Source of the DNA: CAYQQJ01 sp964515945
Lineage (GTDB): Bacteria > Pseudomonadota > Gammaproteobacteria > Pseudomonadales > Cellvibrionaceae
Direction: 5' to 3'
Length of the DNA: 14,487 bases
Assembly (NCBI GenBank): GCA_964515945.1
Contig: CAZEWY010000078.1
Location: 1 to 14,487 of the forward strand
Position 1 is the stretch's first letter, and each line of letters begins with the position of its first letter. This document shows, piece by piece, positions 5,990 to 13,556 of the stretch. Made by a program: the position numbers and the translations under genes. The notes below the pieces were generated by a model, which was given only the letters and a program-made list of their open reading frames with translations, did no database searches and was not told the DNA's origin.

Positions 5990-7699
5990 ATGTCTGCCGC
6001 AAGAACCATTCGGACACTGCTCATCGAAGATAATGATGACGATGCTCAGCTCCTGGTCAGAACCATAAGGAGAGGTGGTTTCGAGCCTGTGGCCTTGCGC
6101 GTTGACACACCTGAAAACCTTGTCGATGCCATGCAGCAGCAATGGGATATTGTTCTGTCGGATTACTCCATGCCCAGGCTCGATGGCAATGAGGCACTGC
6201 AACTGGTGAGAAAATTTGAACCGGATATTCCCTTCTTTTATGTCTCCGGTACGCTCGGTGAGGATCGTGCGGTCGCGGCTATGCGCTCGGGAGCACAGGA
6301 TTATTTCATCAAAGGCAACCTCCAGCGTTTGACATCGGCTATAGAGCGGGAACTGGCCGACAGTATTCGTCGCCGCGACTACAGATTGGCGCAAGAGCGC
6401 ATTCATCATTTGGCCAACTACGACGCACTGACGGAGTTGCCCAACCGTCTTTTGTTTACCGAACTCTGTAGCCGGTATCTGAATAACGCTCAACAATCTC
6501 AAACGGGTCTGGCGGTGTTCTATCTGGACCTGGACAATTTCAAAAGCGTCAATGACCAGCTGGGGTCTGATGCCGGGGACGCGCTGCTGATCCAACTGGG
6601 AGAGAGACTCCGCGCCCAAATTGAACCCGAGGGCGTGGTCGCACGTTTATCGGCCGACGAATTCGGCATGCTGATACCCGGCCTGGAAACCGAGGTGGAG
6701 GCGGTGAGTATGGCGGACAGGTTGCTGGCGGTACTCAGCCGTCCCTTCTCGCTCTTGCGTTACGACTGGCGCATCAGTGCCAGCATGGGCGGCAGTCTGT
6801 TTCCATTGCACGGCATGGATTGCGACGTCCTGCAGTCTGGTGCGGTCATGGCGCTGCATCACGCACAGAAAATTCCAGGCAACAGTTACCTGTCCTATAC
6901 CTCCAGAATGAAGCGGCTGGTGCAGGACAAACTGCAAATGAACCGTGCGCTAGAACAGGCATTGGATCATGGCGAGTTCAAATTGCATTATCAGCCTCAG
7001 ATGCATACGGCCAGTGGACGCATTTCCGGCGCCGAAGCCCTGATACGTTGGCAACCTGTCGATAATCAGATGGTTGGGCCGGATGAGTTCATACCCTTGG
7101 CCGAGGAATCGGGCCTTATAGTCGCCATTGGCGACTGGGTCATGCATGAAGCCTGCATGGAGGCCAGACGCTGGCGCGACTATCATATGCCGCCCATGCG
7201 TCTTGCCATCAATTTTTCGGCCTATCAGTTTCGTCAGCGAAACCTGGTCAAAACCGTCGCCAGTCGACTGGATGAATATCATCTGTCGCCGGATTGCCTG
7301 GAAATCGAAATTACCGAAACCACGCTTATGCAGGACGCCGACGCGGCCCAAATCGTGCTCTTCGATCTGCACGAACGCGGCATCCACATAGCGCTGGACG
7401 ATTTCGGTACAGGCTACTCCAGCCTCAGCCACCTCAAGCGCTTTCCCGTCGATGTCCTCAAAATCGACAAATCATTCGTCAATGACCTTCCCGACGACAA
7501 GGATAACGCCGCTATCGTCCACGCGATTATCGCCATGGCGAGTAAATTGGGCATACAGGTGGTGGCTGAAGGCGTGGAGACCGTCGAGCAATTCGACTTT
7601 TTAAAGGAAGCCGGCTGCGATATCGTCCAGGGATATTTCATTCAGCGGCCAATATCCGGTGAAGACATACTTCCGGTGCTGCAACGTGGCAGCTACTGA
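5990..7699 (+). CDS. REC-GGDEF-EAL response regulator, probable c-di-GMP phosphodiesterase
   Basis: This 569-residue soluble protein has three domains. Receiver, about 7-125: E13/D14, phospho-acceptor Asp58 in LSDYSMP, Ser86, Lys108. GGDEF, about 141-306: it starts with NYDALTELPNR, but the active-site motif is SADEF (221-225) instead of GGDEF, and no RxxD inhibitory site precedes it, so cyclase activity is unlikely. EAL, about 315-565: all metal and catalytic residues are visible, namely E349 in EAL, N408 in INFS, E440 in EIEITE, DD470-471 in DDFGTG, K491 in LKIDKSF, E527 in VAEGVET and Q547 in QGYF. It should hydrolyse c-di-GMP to pGpG, with the receiver and degenerate GGDEF acting as regulatory modules. 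GAGAGG lies eight bases before the ATG and only 39 bases separate it from the Rcp1-type regulator, so it is probably the output of the same pathway. Confidence 0.93.
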   Translation: MSAARTIRTLLIEDNDDDAQLLVRTIRRGGFEPVALRVDTPENLVDAMQQQWDIVLSDYSMPRLDGNEALQLVRKFEPDIPFFYVSGTLGEDRAVAAMRSGAQDYFIKGNLQRLTSAIERELADSIRRRDYRLAQERIHHLANYDALTELPNRLLFTELCSRYLNNAQQSQTGLAVFYLDLDNFKSVNDQLGSDAGDALLIQLGERLRAQIEPEGVVARLSADEFGMLIPGLETEVEAVSMADRLLAVLSRPFSLLRYDWRISASMGGSLFPLHGMDCDVLQSGAVMALHHAQKIPGNSYLSYTSRMKRLVQDKLQMNRALEQALDHGEFKLHYQPQMHTASGRISGAEALIRWQPVDNQMVGPDEFIPLAEESGLIVAIGDWVMHEACMEARRWRDYHMPPMRLAINFSAYQFRQRNLVKTVASRLDEYHLSPDCLEIEITETTLMQDADAAQIVLFDLHERGIHIALDDFGTGYSSLSHLKRFPVDVLKIDKSFVNDLPDDKDNAAIVHAIIAMASKLGIQVVAEGVETVEQFDFLKEAGCDIVQGYFIQRPISGEDILPVLQRGSY

Positions 7700-7877
7700 C
7701 CCGCAGGGGCTTTCAGGCCAAGAACGAGCTTAGGACCGATTTGGGATGGGGCTTTCCAGGACCGTCGCCCGCAAGCGACCGCCAGGGATGGCGGAAGTTA
7801 GAGTAACGCAGGACGCAGTTACCGAGACGCGGGCGCCGTCGCAAGCGTCGAGCCATGGAAGACGGTATACTGCGCGG
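7700..7877. repeat. Cluster of short inverted repeats between the EAL gene and recQ
   Basis: Four small stem pairs lie in a row: GTCGC 7764-7768 / GCGAC 7775-7779; CCGCC 7779-7783 / GGCGG 7790-7794; GTAAC 7803-7807 / GTTAC 7818-7822; GACGC 7826-7830 / GCGTC 7845-7849. The sequence is in frame with recQ from an ATG at 7746, but it would add a 44-residue basic extension not found in RecQ proteins, so I read it as non-coding. It may be a copy of a dispersed palindromic (REP/BIME-like) element or a structured leader. No clear U-tract terminator is seen for the upstream operon. Confidence 0.4.
7866..7871 (+). promoter_or_regulatory. Candidate -10 element directly before recQ
   Basis: TATACT matches the sigma-70 -10 consensus at five of six bases. 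Standard spacing would place the transcription start at or near the A of the recQ ATG (7878), giving a leaderless or nearly leaderless mRNA. I see no good -35 hexamer 16-18 bases upstream. Confidence 0.25.
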
Positions 7878-9689
7878 ATGACCTCGCGCGCCCACCACAT
7901 CCTGGAACATACTTTCGGTTACGCACAGTTTCGCGGACAACAGGAAGCCGTGGTCGCGGCCGTGGTGGATGGCCGCGACGCCTTGGTCCTGATGCCGACC
8001 GGGGGTGGGAAATCGCTCTGCTATCAAGTGCCGGCACTGGTACGCGACGGTGTCGGCGTAGTGATATCACCGTTGATCGCCCTGATGCAGGACCAGGTGA
8101 ACGCCCTGCGGGAACTGGGGGTGAATGCCGGCTTTCTCAACTCGACCCTGGCGCTGGAAGACGCCCAGCGGGTTGAACGGGAGCTTCTTAGCGGCGCCCT
8201 GGACATTCTGTACATTGCTCCCGAGCGCCTGATCCAGGCGCGCACGCTGGATTTGCTGCAGCGCGCTACCATCTCCCTGTTCGCCATTGACGAAGCTCAC
8301 TGTGTGGCCCAGTGGGGTCACGACTTCCGCTCCGATTACCTGAAACTGAGCGTCCTCCACGAGAGCTTTCCCCGGGTGCCGCGCATTGCCCTGACAGCGA
8401 CAGCCGACGAACGCACCCGCGAGGAAATCGTCCAGCGCCTGGCGCTACAGAATGCCGAGCAATTCATCAGCGGCTTTGACCGCGCCAACATCCAGTACCG
8501 CATTCAACAGAAAGACAAGCCGCGCCAACAACTGCTGCAATTTATCACCGAGGAACAGCGGGACAATGCCGGCGTTGTCTATTGCCTGTCCCGAAAAAAA
8601 GTGGAAGCAACGGCGGCCTGGCTGACGGAGCAGGGTTTCAAGGCCCTGCCGTATCACGCGGGCCTGTCGGCCGACCTGCGCCAGGTTCATCAGAACCGGT
8701 TTCTGCGCGAAGACGGCATTATCATGGTGGCGACCATCGCCTTCGGCATGGGCATAGACAAGCCCGACGTCCGCTTCGTCGCCCACCTCGATATGCCGAA
8801 AAGCATCGAGGCCTATTATCAGGAAACCGGCCGCGCCGGGCGGGATGGCGAACCGGCTACCGCGCTTCTGCTCTACGGGTTGGAAGACGTGGTCAAGCTG
8901 CGCCAGATGATGGCGGGCTCCGAAGGCAGCGAAGAATACAAACGTCTGGAGCAACAGCGTTTGAACGCCATGCTGGGGCTGTGTGAAATTACCAGTTGCC
9001 GCCGTCAAACGCTGCTGCGCTATTTTGGTGATCATCTGGAGCAGGCCTGCGGCAACTGCGATTGCTGCCTGGTGCCGCCGGAAACCTGGGACGCAACGGA
9101 ATCCGTGCGCATGGCTTTATCCTGCGTTTATCGTAGCGGCCAGCGCTTCGGTGCCAATCATTTGATCGATATATTGCGCGGCGGCGATACCGAAAAAATA
9201 CGCCAGTTCAACCACCAGCAGCTGTCCACCTATGGCATAGGCTCACAGCTCTCGGCGGATGAGTGGCGCTCCGTTTTCCGGCAACTGGTTGCACGCGGCT
9301 TTCTGGATGTGGATCCCGGCGGTTACGGCAGTCTGCGTCTGACGGAAATGTGCCGCCCAGTACTGCGTGGCGAGCAGGCACTGGCCTTACGGCGCGATCT
9401 GAAAGTGGTGGCGGCGCGCCCGGCCAGGCGTGCCAGTGCCGATATTGCCGAAGAGGATTTGCCTCTGTGGCACGCCCTGCGCAAATGCCGCAAGGATCTT
9501 GCCGATGAACAGGGTGTTCCACCCTACGTCATATTTCACGACGCCACGCTCAAGGACATGCTGCTGCGCCGGCCCCTGACCGACTTGGAACTGCTGGCGG
9601 TCAATGGCGTCGGAGACCGTAAATTGCAGGCGTTTGGCGATGCCTTTCTGGACATTATTCGGGACTTCGAGTACGCCGATCCGGTATAA
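7878..9689 (+). CDS. recQ: ATP-dependent DNA helicase RecQ
   Basis: This 603-residue protein is close to the length of E. coli RecQ (609). It is a 3'-5' DNA helicase acting in recombination and replication-fork repair. It shows the RecQ motif 0 region (FRGQQE, 18-23), Walker A PTGGGKS (40-46), DEAH at 138-141, and motif VI around QETGRAGRDGEP. The zinc-binding cysteines of the RecQ-C-terminal region are present (LCEITSCRRQTLLRYFG...CGNCDCC), followed by a winged helix and a C-terminal HRDC domain (LWHALRKCRKDLADEQGVPPYVIFHD). The family's N-terminus starts just before the FG...FR segment, so I chose the ATG at 7878. An ATG at 7746 with AGGA at 7732-7735 would add 44 non-conserved residues. 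It is transcribed alone; the next gene converges on it. Confidence 0.96.
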   Translation: MTSRAHHILEHTFGYAQFRGQQEAVVAAVVDGRDALVLMPTGGGKSLCYQVPALVRDGVGVVISPLIALMQDQVNALRELGVNAGFLNSTLALEDAQRVERELLSGALDILYIAPERLIQARTLDLLQRATISLFAIDEAHCVAQWGHDFRSDYLKLSVLHESFPRVPRIALTATADERTREEIVQRLALQNAEQFISGFDRANIQYRIQQKDKPRQQLLQFITEEQRDNAGVVYCLSRKKVEATAAWLTEQGFKALPYHAGLSADLRQVHQNRFLREDGIIMVATIAFGMGIDKPDVRFVAHLDMPKSIEAYYQETGRAGRDGEPATALLLYGLEDVVKLRQMMAGSEGSEEYKRLEQQRLNAMLGLCEITSCRRQTLLRYFGDHLEQACGNCDCCLVPPETWDATESVRMALSCVYRSGQRFGANHLIDILRGGDTEKIRQFNHQQLSTYGIGSQLSADEWRSVFRQLVARGFLDVDPGGYGSLRLTEMCRPVLRGEQALALRRDLKVVAARPARRASADIAEEDLPLWHALRKCRKDLADEQGVPPYVIFHDATLKDMLLRRPLTDLELLAVNGVGDRKLQAFGDAFLDIIRDFEYADPV

Positions 9690-9698
9690 GAATCGGCG
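9674..9698. terminator. Weak stem-loop at the recQ 3' end
   Basis: CGCCGAT (9674-9680) pairs with ATCGGCG (9692-9698) around an 11-base loop that contains the recQ stop codon. Only CTTTC follows, so a classical U-tract is missing. A second small hairpin (AACGG/CCGTT, 9705-9719) reaches the end of the convergent permease gene. Together they may separate two convergent transcripts. Confidence 0.3.
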
Positions 9699-9717
9699 CT
9701 TTCGAACGGATCTGCCG

Positions 9718-10800
9718 TTAGCCCACCGCGTTTGACTTCGTTTCTTCGTCCGCTGAATCCGGATGGGGAAATTCACGCATGAATATGCCCCAGAACACCG
9801 TGAAGAGTGCAGCGATCAGCGGGCCGATCACAAAGCCGTTGATCCCGAACAGGACCAGACCGCCGAGCGTGGACAGCAGCACTATATAGTCCGGCAGCTT
9901 GGTGTCGCGCCCCACCAGCACCGGACGCAGAAGGTTGTCGACCAGGCCTATCACCAGTATGCCAAAGGCCACCAGAATCGCGCCCTGGATGAAATCTCCG
10001 GTGGCGAACATGTAAATGGCCACGGGGCCCCAAATCAGTCCCGCGCCCACGGCCGGGATCAGCGAGAGCAGGGTCATGATCACGGCCCACAGCAGCGCAC
10101 CCGGTATACCCAGAATCCAGAAAATAGCGCCGCCCAACACGCCCTGTATCACCGCAATCACCATGTTGCCCTTGACCGTGGCTCGGGTGACTTCCGCGAA
10201 TTTTTTGAACAGCAGGCGCTCGCGCCTGTCTCCCAGCGGTAGGGCCTTGATCATCAAGGCAATGAGTTTCTCGCCATCGCGCAGCAGAAAGAAGGCCACA
10301 TAGAGCATGAGACCCACATCGAGAACGAAACCAAAGGCATTCTGTCCGATAATCAATGTGTGCTGCGCCAGGAACTTGCCGCTGCTCATGGCGGAATCAA
10401 TGGTTCTCTGTCGCAGATTTTCCATATCGATGCCGAGGCGCTGTAGCCAGTATTCTACGGTGGGGAAGGCGCCATCAAATTTTGAAACATAGTCTTCGAT
10501 ATTGATCTCGCCGGACTGGATCTTCTGAACCAGGTCGACGATCTGATTCACCACCGATGTGGTGGTGAATATAACCGGTATCACCACAATGACCATGCAG
10601 ATCAACAGCGTCAGCAGAGCGGAGAAATTCGGCCATCGCGGCATTTTTTCGCGCAGGCGGCTGTGCACCGGAAAGAAAATGATGGTGATGGCAACCGCCC
10701 AGAACACCGGGGCAAAAAATGGCTTGAGCAACCAGATAAAGCTGATTGAAACGAGTAACAACAGCCAGAGAAAGGATTGGGTTTCCATCTTGTTCTGCAT
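9718..10800 (-). CDS. AI-2E/PerM-family inner-membrane permease
   Basis: From the ATG at 10800 the protein is 360 residues, typical of the AI-2E transporter (formerly UPF0118/PerM) family. Paired N-terminal hydrophobic helices are followed by a helix near LLTLLICMVIVVIPVIF. A soluble helical stretch of about 100 residues comes next, and then a C-terminal membrane block. Family signatures there include LPLGDRRERLLFKKFAEVTRATVKGN, GIPGALLWAVIMTLLSLIPAVGAGLIWGP, DNLLRPVLVG and FGINGFVIGPLIAALF. Members have been linked to export of AI-2, of other small molecules, or to Na+/H+ antiport; the substrate here cannot be told. The frame is open upstream to an ATG at 10872, but the ATG at 10800 has an AGG about nine bases upstream and removes a non-hydrophobic extension. 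The C-terminus is acidic and hydrophilic. It converges on recQ and diverges from acuI. Confidence 0.9.
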   Translation of the reverse strand: MQNKMETQSFLWLLLLVSISFIWLLKPFFAPVFWAVAITIIFFPVHSRLREKMPRWPNFSALLTLLICMVIVVIPVIFTTTSVVNQIVDLVQKIQSGEINIEDYVSKFDGAFPTVEYWLQRLGIDMENLRQRTIDSAMSSGKFLAQHTLIIGQNAFGFVLDVGLMLYVAFFLLRDGEKLIALMIKALPLGDRRERLLFKKFAEVTRATVKGNMVIAVIQGVLGGAIFWILGIPGALLWAVIMTLLSLIPAVGAGLIWGPVAIYMFATGDFIQGAILVAFGILVIGLVDNLLRPVLVGRDTKLPDYIVLLSTLGGLVLFGINGFVIGPLIAALFTVFWGIFMREFPHPDSADEETKSNAVG

Positions 10801-10843
10801 CGAAGGTACCTGTTGTATTTGTGTTGCTTTTGGGAACTCTGGC

Positions 10844-10871
10844 ATTGTAAACCAGAACGCCGCTGCGTCCA
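10844..10871 (-). promoter_or_regulatory. Candidate promoter for the AI-2E-family permease
   Basis: On the minus strand TGGACG (10871-10866) and TACAAT (10849-10844) are separated by 16 bases. The start would be near 10837, giving a leader of about 37 bases to the ATG at 10800. The -10 is a five-of-six match and the -35 four of six. If this is correct, the longer 10872 start could not be used from this promoter. Confidence 0.35.
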
Positions 10872-10929
10872 TCTTCCGTTTCCGGACCTGTGGCAGTAAA
10901 GGGCAGCATCGTGCAATTCTCAGGGCATC

Positions 10930-10936
10930 AGGAGGT
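10930..10936 (+). promoter_or_regulatory. Strong ribosome binding site of acuI
   Basis: AGGAGGT lies eight bases before the ATG at 10945. It is a near-perfect Shine-Dalgarno sequence, the best in the window, and it fixes the acuI start. Confidence 0.8.
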
Positions 10937-10944
10937 AGTGGGTC

Positions 10945-11928
10945 ATGTTCAAAGCCATCATTATTGATCGAAAAGGGGAGCGCTCTGTCGCCAACCTGAG
11001 CGAGTTTGATGAAGCATCATTGCCCGCTGATGAAGTGAGCGTCGACGTGGAATATTCCACCCTCAACTACAAGGATGCCCTGGCCATTACCGGCCGGGCG
11101 CCGATTGTGAAGCAATTTCCCATGGTGGCGGGGATCGACCTGGCGGGCACCATCCTGGATAGTCGCGACGACCGTTACCGAAAGGGCCAAAAGGTCCTGG
11201 TGAATGGCTGGGGCCTCGGTGAGGATCACTGGGGCGGTCTGGCACAGCGCGCCCGGGTCAAGGGCAAATGGATCACGCCGCTGCCCGAATCCCTCTCGAC
11301 CCGGGACGCCATGGCTTTGGGGACTGCCGGTTTTACGGCTATGTTGTGCGTGAAAGCCCTGGAGAAACAGGGAGTGACACCCCAGCAGGGTGAAATACTG
11401 GTCACGGGCGCCAGCGGCGGGGTGGGTAGCGTGGCTCTGTACCTTCTGGCGAAACGCGGCTTTCAGGTGATCGCCAGCACCGGTCATCGCAATGAAACAG
11501 ATTACCTGCGGAAATTGGGCGCGACCGAAATCATGGATCGTAATGATCTCGGCAAACCCGGCCCGCCGCTCGCAAAGCAACGCTGGGCCGGTGCCGTGGA
11601 CGTGGCCGGTAGCCACACACTGGCTAATATTTGCGCCGGCATGCGCCACAACGGCGTAGTGGCCGCCTGCGGCCTGGCGCAGGGTATGGATTTCCCCGCC
11701 TCAGTCGCGCCTTTTATTCTGCGCGGTGTCCGCCTGATAGGCATTAACAGCGTCTACGCCTCCCATGAGCAGCGGCAAGAAGCCTGGCAGAGTTTGGCTT
11801 TGGACTGGAATGCCGACATCTTTGCCGAGATCACACAGACCATCGGTCTTGCGGATGTGATAGCCAAGGCTAGGGAGCTGCTGGATAACAAGATACGAGG
11901 GCGGATTGTGGTTGATGTTAACGGGTAA
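10945..11928 (+). CDS. acuI: MDR-family NADPH-dependent acrylyl-CoA reductase AcuI/YhdH
   Basis: This 327-residue protein matches the YhdH/AcuI subgroup of medium-chain dehydrogenases (E. coli YhdH is 324). The GroES-like N-terminal domain carries YSTLNYKDALAITGR and PMVAGIDLAGTI. The Rossmann domain has the nucleotide-binding motif VTGASGGVGSVA (153-164) followed by VIASTGH, consistent with NADPH use. It ends in the subgroup's KIRGRIVVDV. No zinc-ligand pattern is seen, as expected for quinone-oxidoreductase-like members. AcuI reduces acryloyl-CoA to propionyl-CoA, a toxic-intermediate step in DMSP or 3-hydroxypropionate metabolism. No other DMSP genes lie in the window, so a general detoxifying role is equally possible. 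It is a stand-alone gene with a strong ribosome binding site, divergent from the permease and convergent with dbpA. Confidence 0.9.
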   Translation: MFKAIIIDRKGERSVANLSEFDEASLPADEVSVDVEYSTLNYKDALAITGRAPIVKQFPMVAGIDLAGTILDSRDDRYRKGQKVLVNGWGLGEDHWGGLAQRARVKGKWITPLPESLSTRDAMALGTAGFTAMLCVKALEKQGVTPQQGEILVTGASGGVGSVALYLLAKRGFQVIASTGHRNETDYLRKLGATEIMDRNDLGKPGPPLAKQRWAGAVDVAGSHTLANICAGMRHNGVVAACGLAQGMDFPASVAPFILRGVRLIGINSVYASHEQRQEAWQSLALDWNADIFAEITQTIGLADVIAKARELLDNKIRGRIVVDVNG

Positions 11929-12044
11929 GGGAAAAGGGAAAGAATATGAGGCCTCGAGTAGCCGGTAGATGCGATCAGTGCCGGTCTTCGATATTTATGC
12001 ACTAGACTCGCGGAGGCGCGAATCTTTTCCCTTTTCCCTTTTCC
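11929..12044. repeat. Purine/pyrimidine inverted repeat between acuI and dbpA
   Basis: GGGAAAAGGGAAAGA (11929-11943) starts immediately after the acuI stop. Its near-exact complement, TCTTTTCCCTTTTCCC (12023-12038), lies before the dbpA stop and is one A/T pair longer. The right arm continues as a further CTTTTCCC unit to the dbpA stop. About 79 bases lie between the arms. The arms could pair in RNA as a long-loop hairpin that terminates both convergent genes. Confidence 0.55.
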
Positions 12045-13424
12045 CTACAGCTTTCTAACCTTAAACCTGCGCCCTTTGATTTTGCCATTGATCAAGCGCC
12101 CCAGGGCTTTGTCCGCCATCTGTTGGTCGATGGCCACATAAGCTGCATAGTCCATGATGTCGATCTTGCCCACGGCACTGCTGTCGATACCGGCGTCACC
12201 GGTGAGCGCGCCGAGAACGTCGCCCGGGCGCACCTTGTCCTTGCGCCCGCCGGCGATGCAGAGGGTGACTTTGTCCGGCAGCATGGCGTATTGGCTGTCT
12301 ATCTCCAGGTCCGCGACACTTTCGGTATCGATAGGGCTGCCTTGATACTGAGATATTCTCTCCAGCTTGTAACGTTCCTTTTCGTCCAGAAGGCTGACCG
12401 CCAAACCGGCTTTGCCCGCGCGGCCGGTGCGGCCTATGCGGTGTACATAAACCTCGGCATCCCGCGGCAGGTCGAAATTAATGACGGCGGGCAAATCCTC
12501 AATATCCAGGCCGCGCGCCGCGACGTCCGTGGCTACCAAAATATTGCAGCTCTGGTGCTTGAAACGGATCAGAACCTGATCGCGATCGCGTTGTTCCAGA
12601 TCGCCGTGAATGGCCAGTGCGTTGAAGCGGTTGCGATCCAGGTATTCCGCCACTTCCCGCGTGACCTGCTTGGTATTGCAGAAGATGACGGCGGACGGCA
12701 CCTGAATATGCTGTAGCAGTCTCACCAGGCTTTCCAGTTTCCCATTCTTGCCGCAGAGGTAAAAGCGCTGGCTGATCGCCGCCGTGGTGTGATGGGATTC
12801 CACCGTCACAAGCTGTGCGTCGCGCTGGAATCGCGCACTTAGCGCCTGAATATCGTCGGGGAAGGTGGCGGAAAAGAGCAATGTCTGCCGGCTGGTAGGC
12901 GTCTCCTGAATAATGGTTTCCATATCATCCATGAATCCCATCTCCAGCATGCGGTCGGCTTCGTCCAGTACCAGCGTGTTGACATTTGCCAGAGACAGCG
13001 TCTCCTTGCGCAAGTGATCCTTGATGCGTCCGGGTGTGCCGACCACTATATGCGCGCCATGCTCCAGCGAACCGATTTGCGGTCCAATGGATTGGCCACC
13101 GCAAAGGGTCACCACCTTGATGTTGTCCTGGTAGCGCGCCAGTCGGCGGATTTCGCTGGCAACCTGGGTGCTCAGCTCCCGGGTCGGGCAGAGCACCAGC
13201 GCCTGCACGGCGAACCAGCGTGGGTTGAGTCGCGTCAGCAGGGGAATGGCAAAAGCCGCTGTCTTGCCGCTGCCGGTCTTGGCCTGGGCAATCAGATCCT
13301 CGCCCTTGAGTGCAGGTGGCAGCGCCTGGCCTTGTATGGCTGTCATCTCGAGATAACCGAGGTTTTCCAGATTGGCCAATTGCGCGGCGGGTAGATCCAG
13401 GATGGAGAAGGAGTGAATGGTCAC
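12045..13424 (-). CDS. dbpA: ATP-dependent RNA helicase DbpA
   Basis: This 459-residue DEAD-box protein is almost the same length as E. coli DbpA (457). It acts in late assembly of the 50S ribosomal subunit, recognising hairpin 92 of 23S rRNA. Visible motifs are the Q-motif region with Gln31, motif I AKTGSGKT (48-55), PTREL, DEAD (154-157), SAT (185-187), and motif VI HRIGRTGR (328-335). The C-terminal segment, about 386-459 (LPDKVTLCIAGGRKDKVRPGDVLGALTG...INGKIKGRRFKVRKL), is the DbpA RNA-binding domain that distinguishes it from other DEAD-box helicases. The start codon is GTG at 13424, where the N-terminus (SFSILDLPAAQLANLENLGYLEMT) aligns with the family. A weak AGG lies upstream. The gene stands alone, convergent with acuI. 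Confidence 0.95.
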   Translation of the reverse strand: MTIHSFSILDLPAAQLANLENLGYLEMTAIQGQALPPALKGEDLIAQAKTGSGKTAAFAIPLLTRLNPRWFAVQALVLCPTRELSTQVASEIRRLARYQDNIKVVTLCGGQSIGPQIGSLEHGAHIVVGTPGRIKDHLRKETLSLANVNTLVLDEADRMLEMGFMDDMETIIQETPTSRQTLLFSATFPDDIQALSARFQRDAQLVTVESHHTTAAISQRFYLCGKNGKLESLVRLLQHIQVPSAVIFCNTKQVTREVAEYLDRNRFNALAIHGDLEQRDRDQVLIRFKHQSCNILVATDVAARGLDIEDLPAVINFDLPRDAEVYVHRIGRTGRAGKAGLAVSLLDEKERYKLERISQYQGSPIDTESVADLEIDSQYAMLPDKVTLCIAGGRKDKVRPGDVLGALTGDAGIDSSAVGKIDIMDYAAYVAIDQQMADKALGRLINGKIKGRRFKVRKL

Positions 13425-13457
13425 GGCATGCCTGATTAGATGTGCGGAATTGGGTGC

Positions 13458-13463
13458 AGTATA
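13458..13463 (-). promoter_or_regulatory. Candidate -10 element for dbpA
   Basis: Read on the minus strand this is TATACT, a five-of-six -10 match. It puts a start near 13451 and a leader of about 27 bases. No convincing -35 is present at standard spacing. Confidence 0.3.
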
Positions 13464-13515
13464 GCAGGCCGGTCCCGTCGAAACGGCGTGGGATGTGGTT
13501 TCCAGTCCCGCGGGC

Positions 13516-13521
13516 TACAAT
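13516..13521 (+). promoter_or_regulatory. Candidate -10 element for the spermidine-synthase-like gene
   Basis: TACAAT lies 36 bases before the ATG at 13557, preceded by GGGC rather than an extended TG motif. The -35 region (around TGGTTT, 13496-13501) is poor. This promoter and the dbpA -10 would fire divergently from the same 131-base gap. Confidence 0.3.
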
Positions 13522-13556
13522 GCCGCAGGAAATCCTGAACCGCTGCGAGTGTATCC

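Noticed and set aside
7746..7877. 44-residue N-terminal extension of RecQ
   Set aside because: An AGGA lies ten bases before this ATG, but the extension is basic, overlaps the hairpin cluster and has no counterpart in RecQ proteins.
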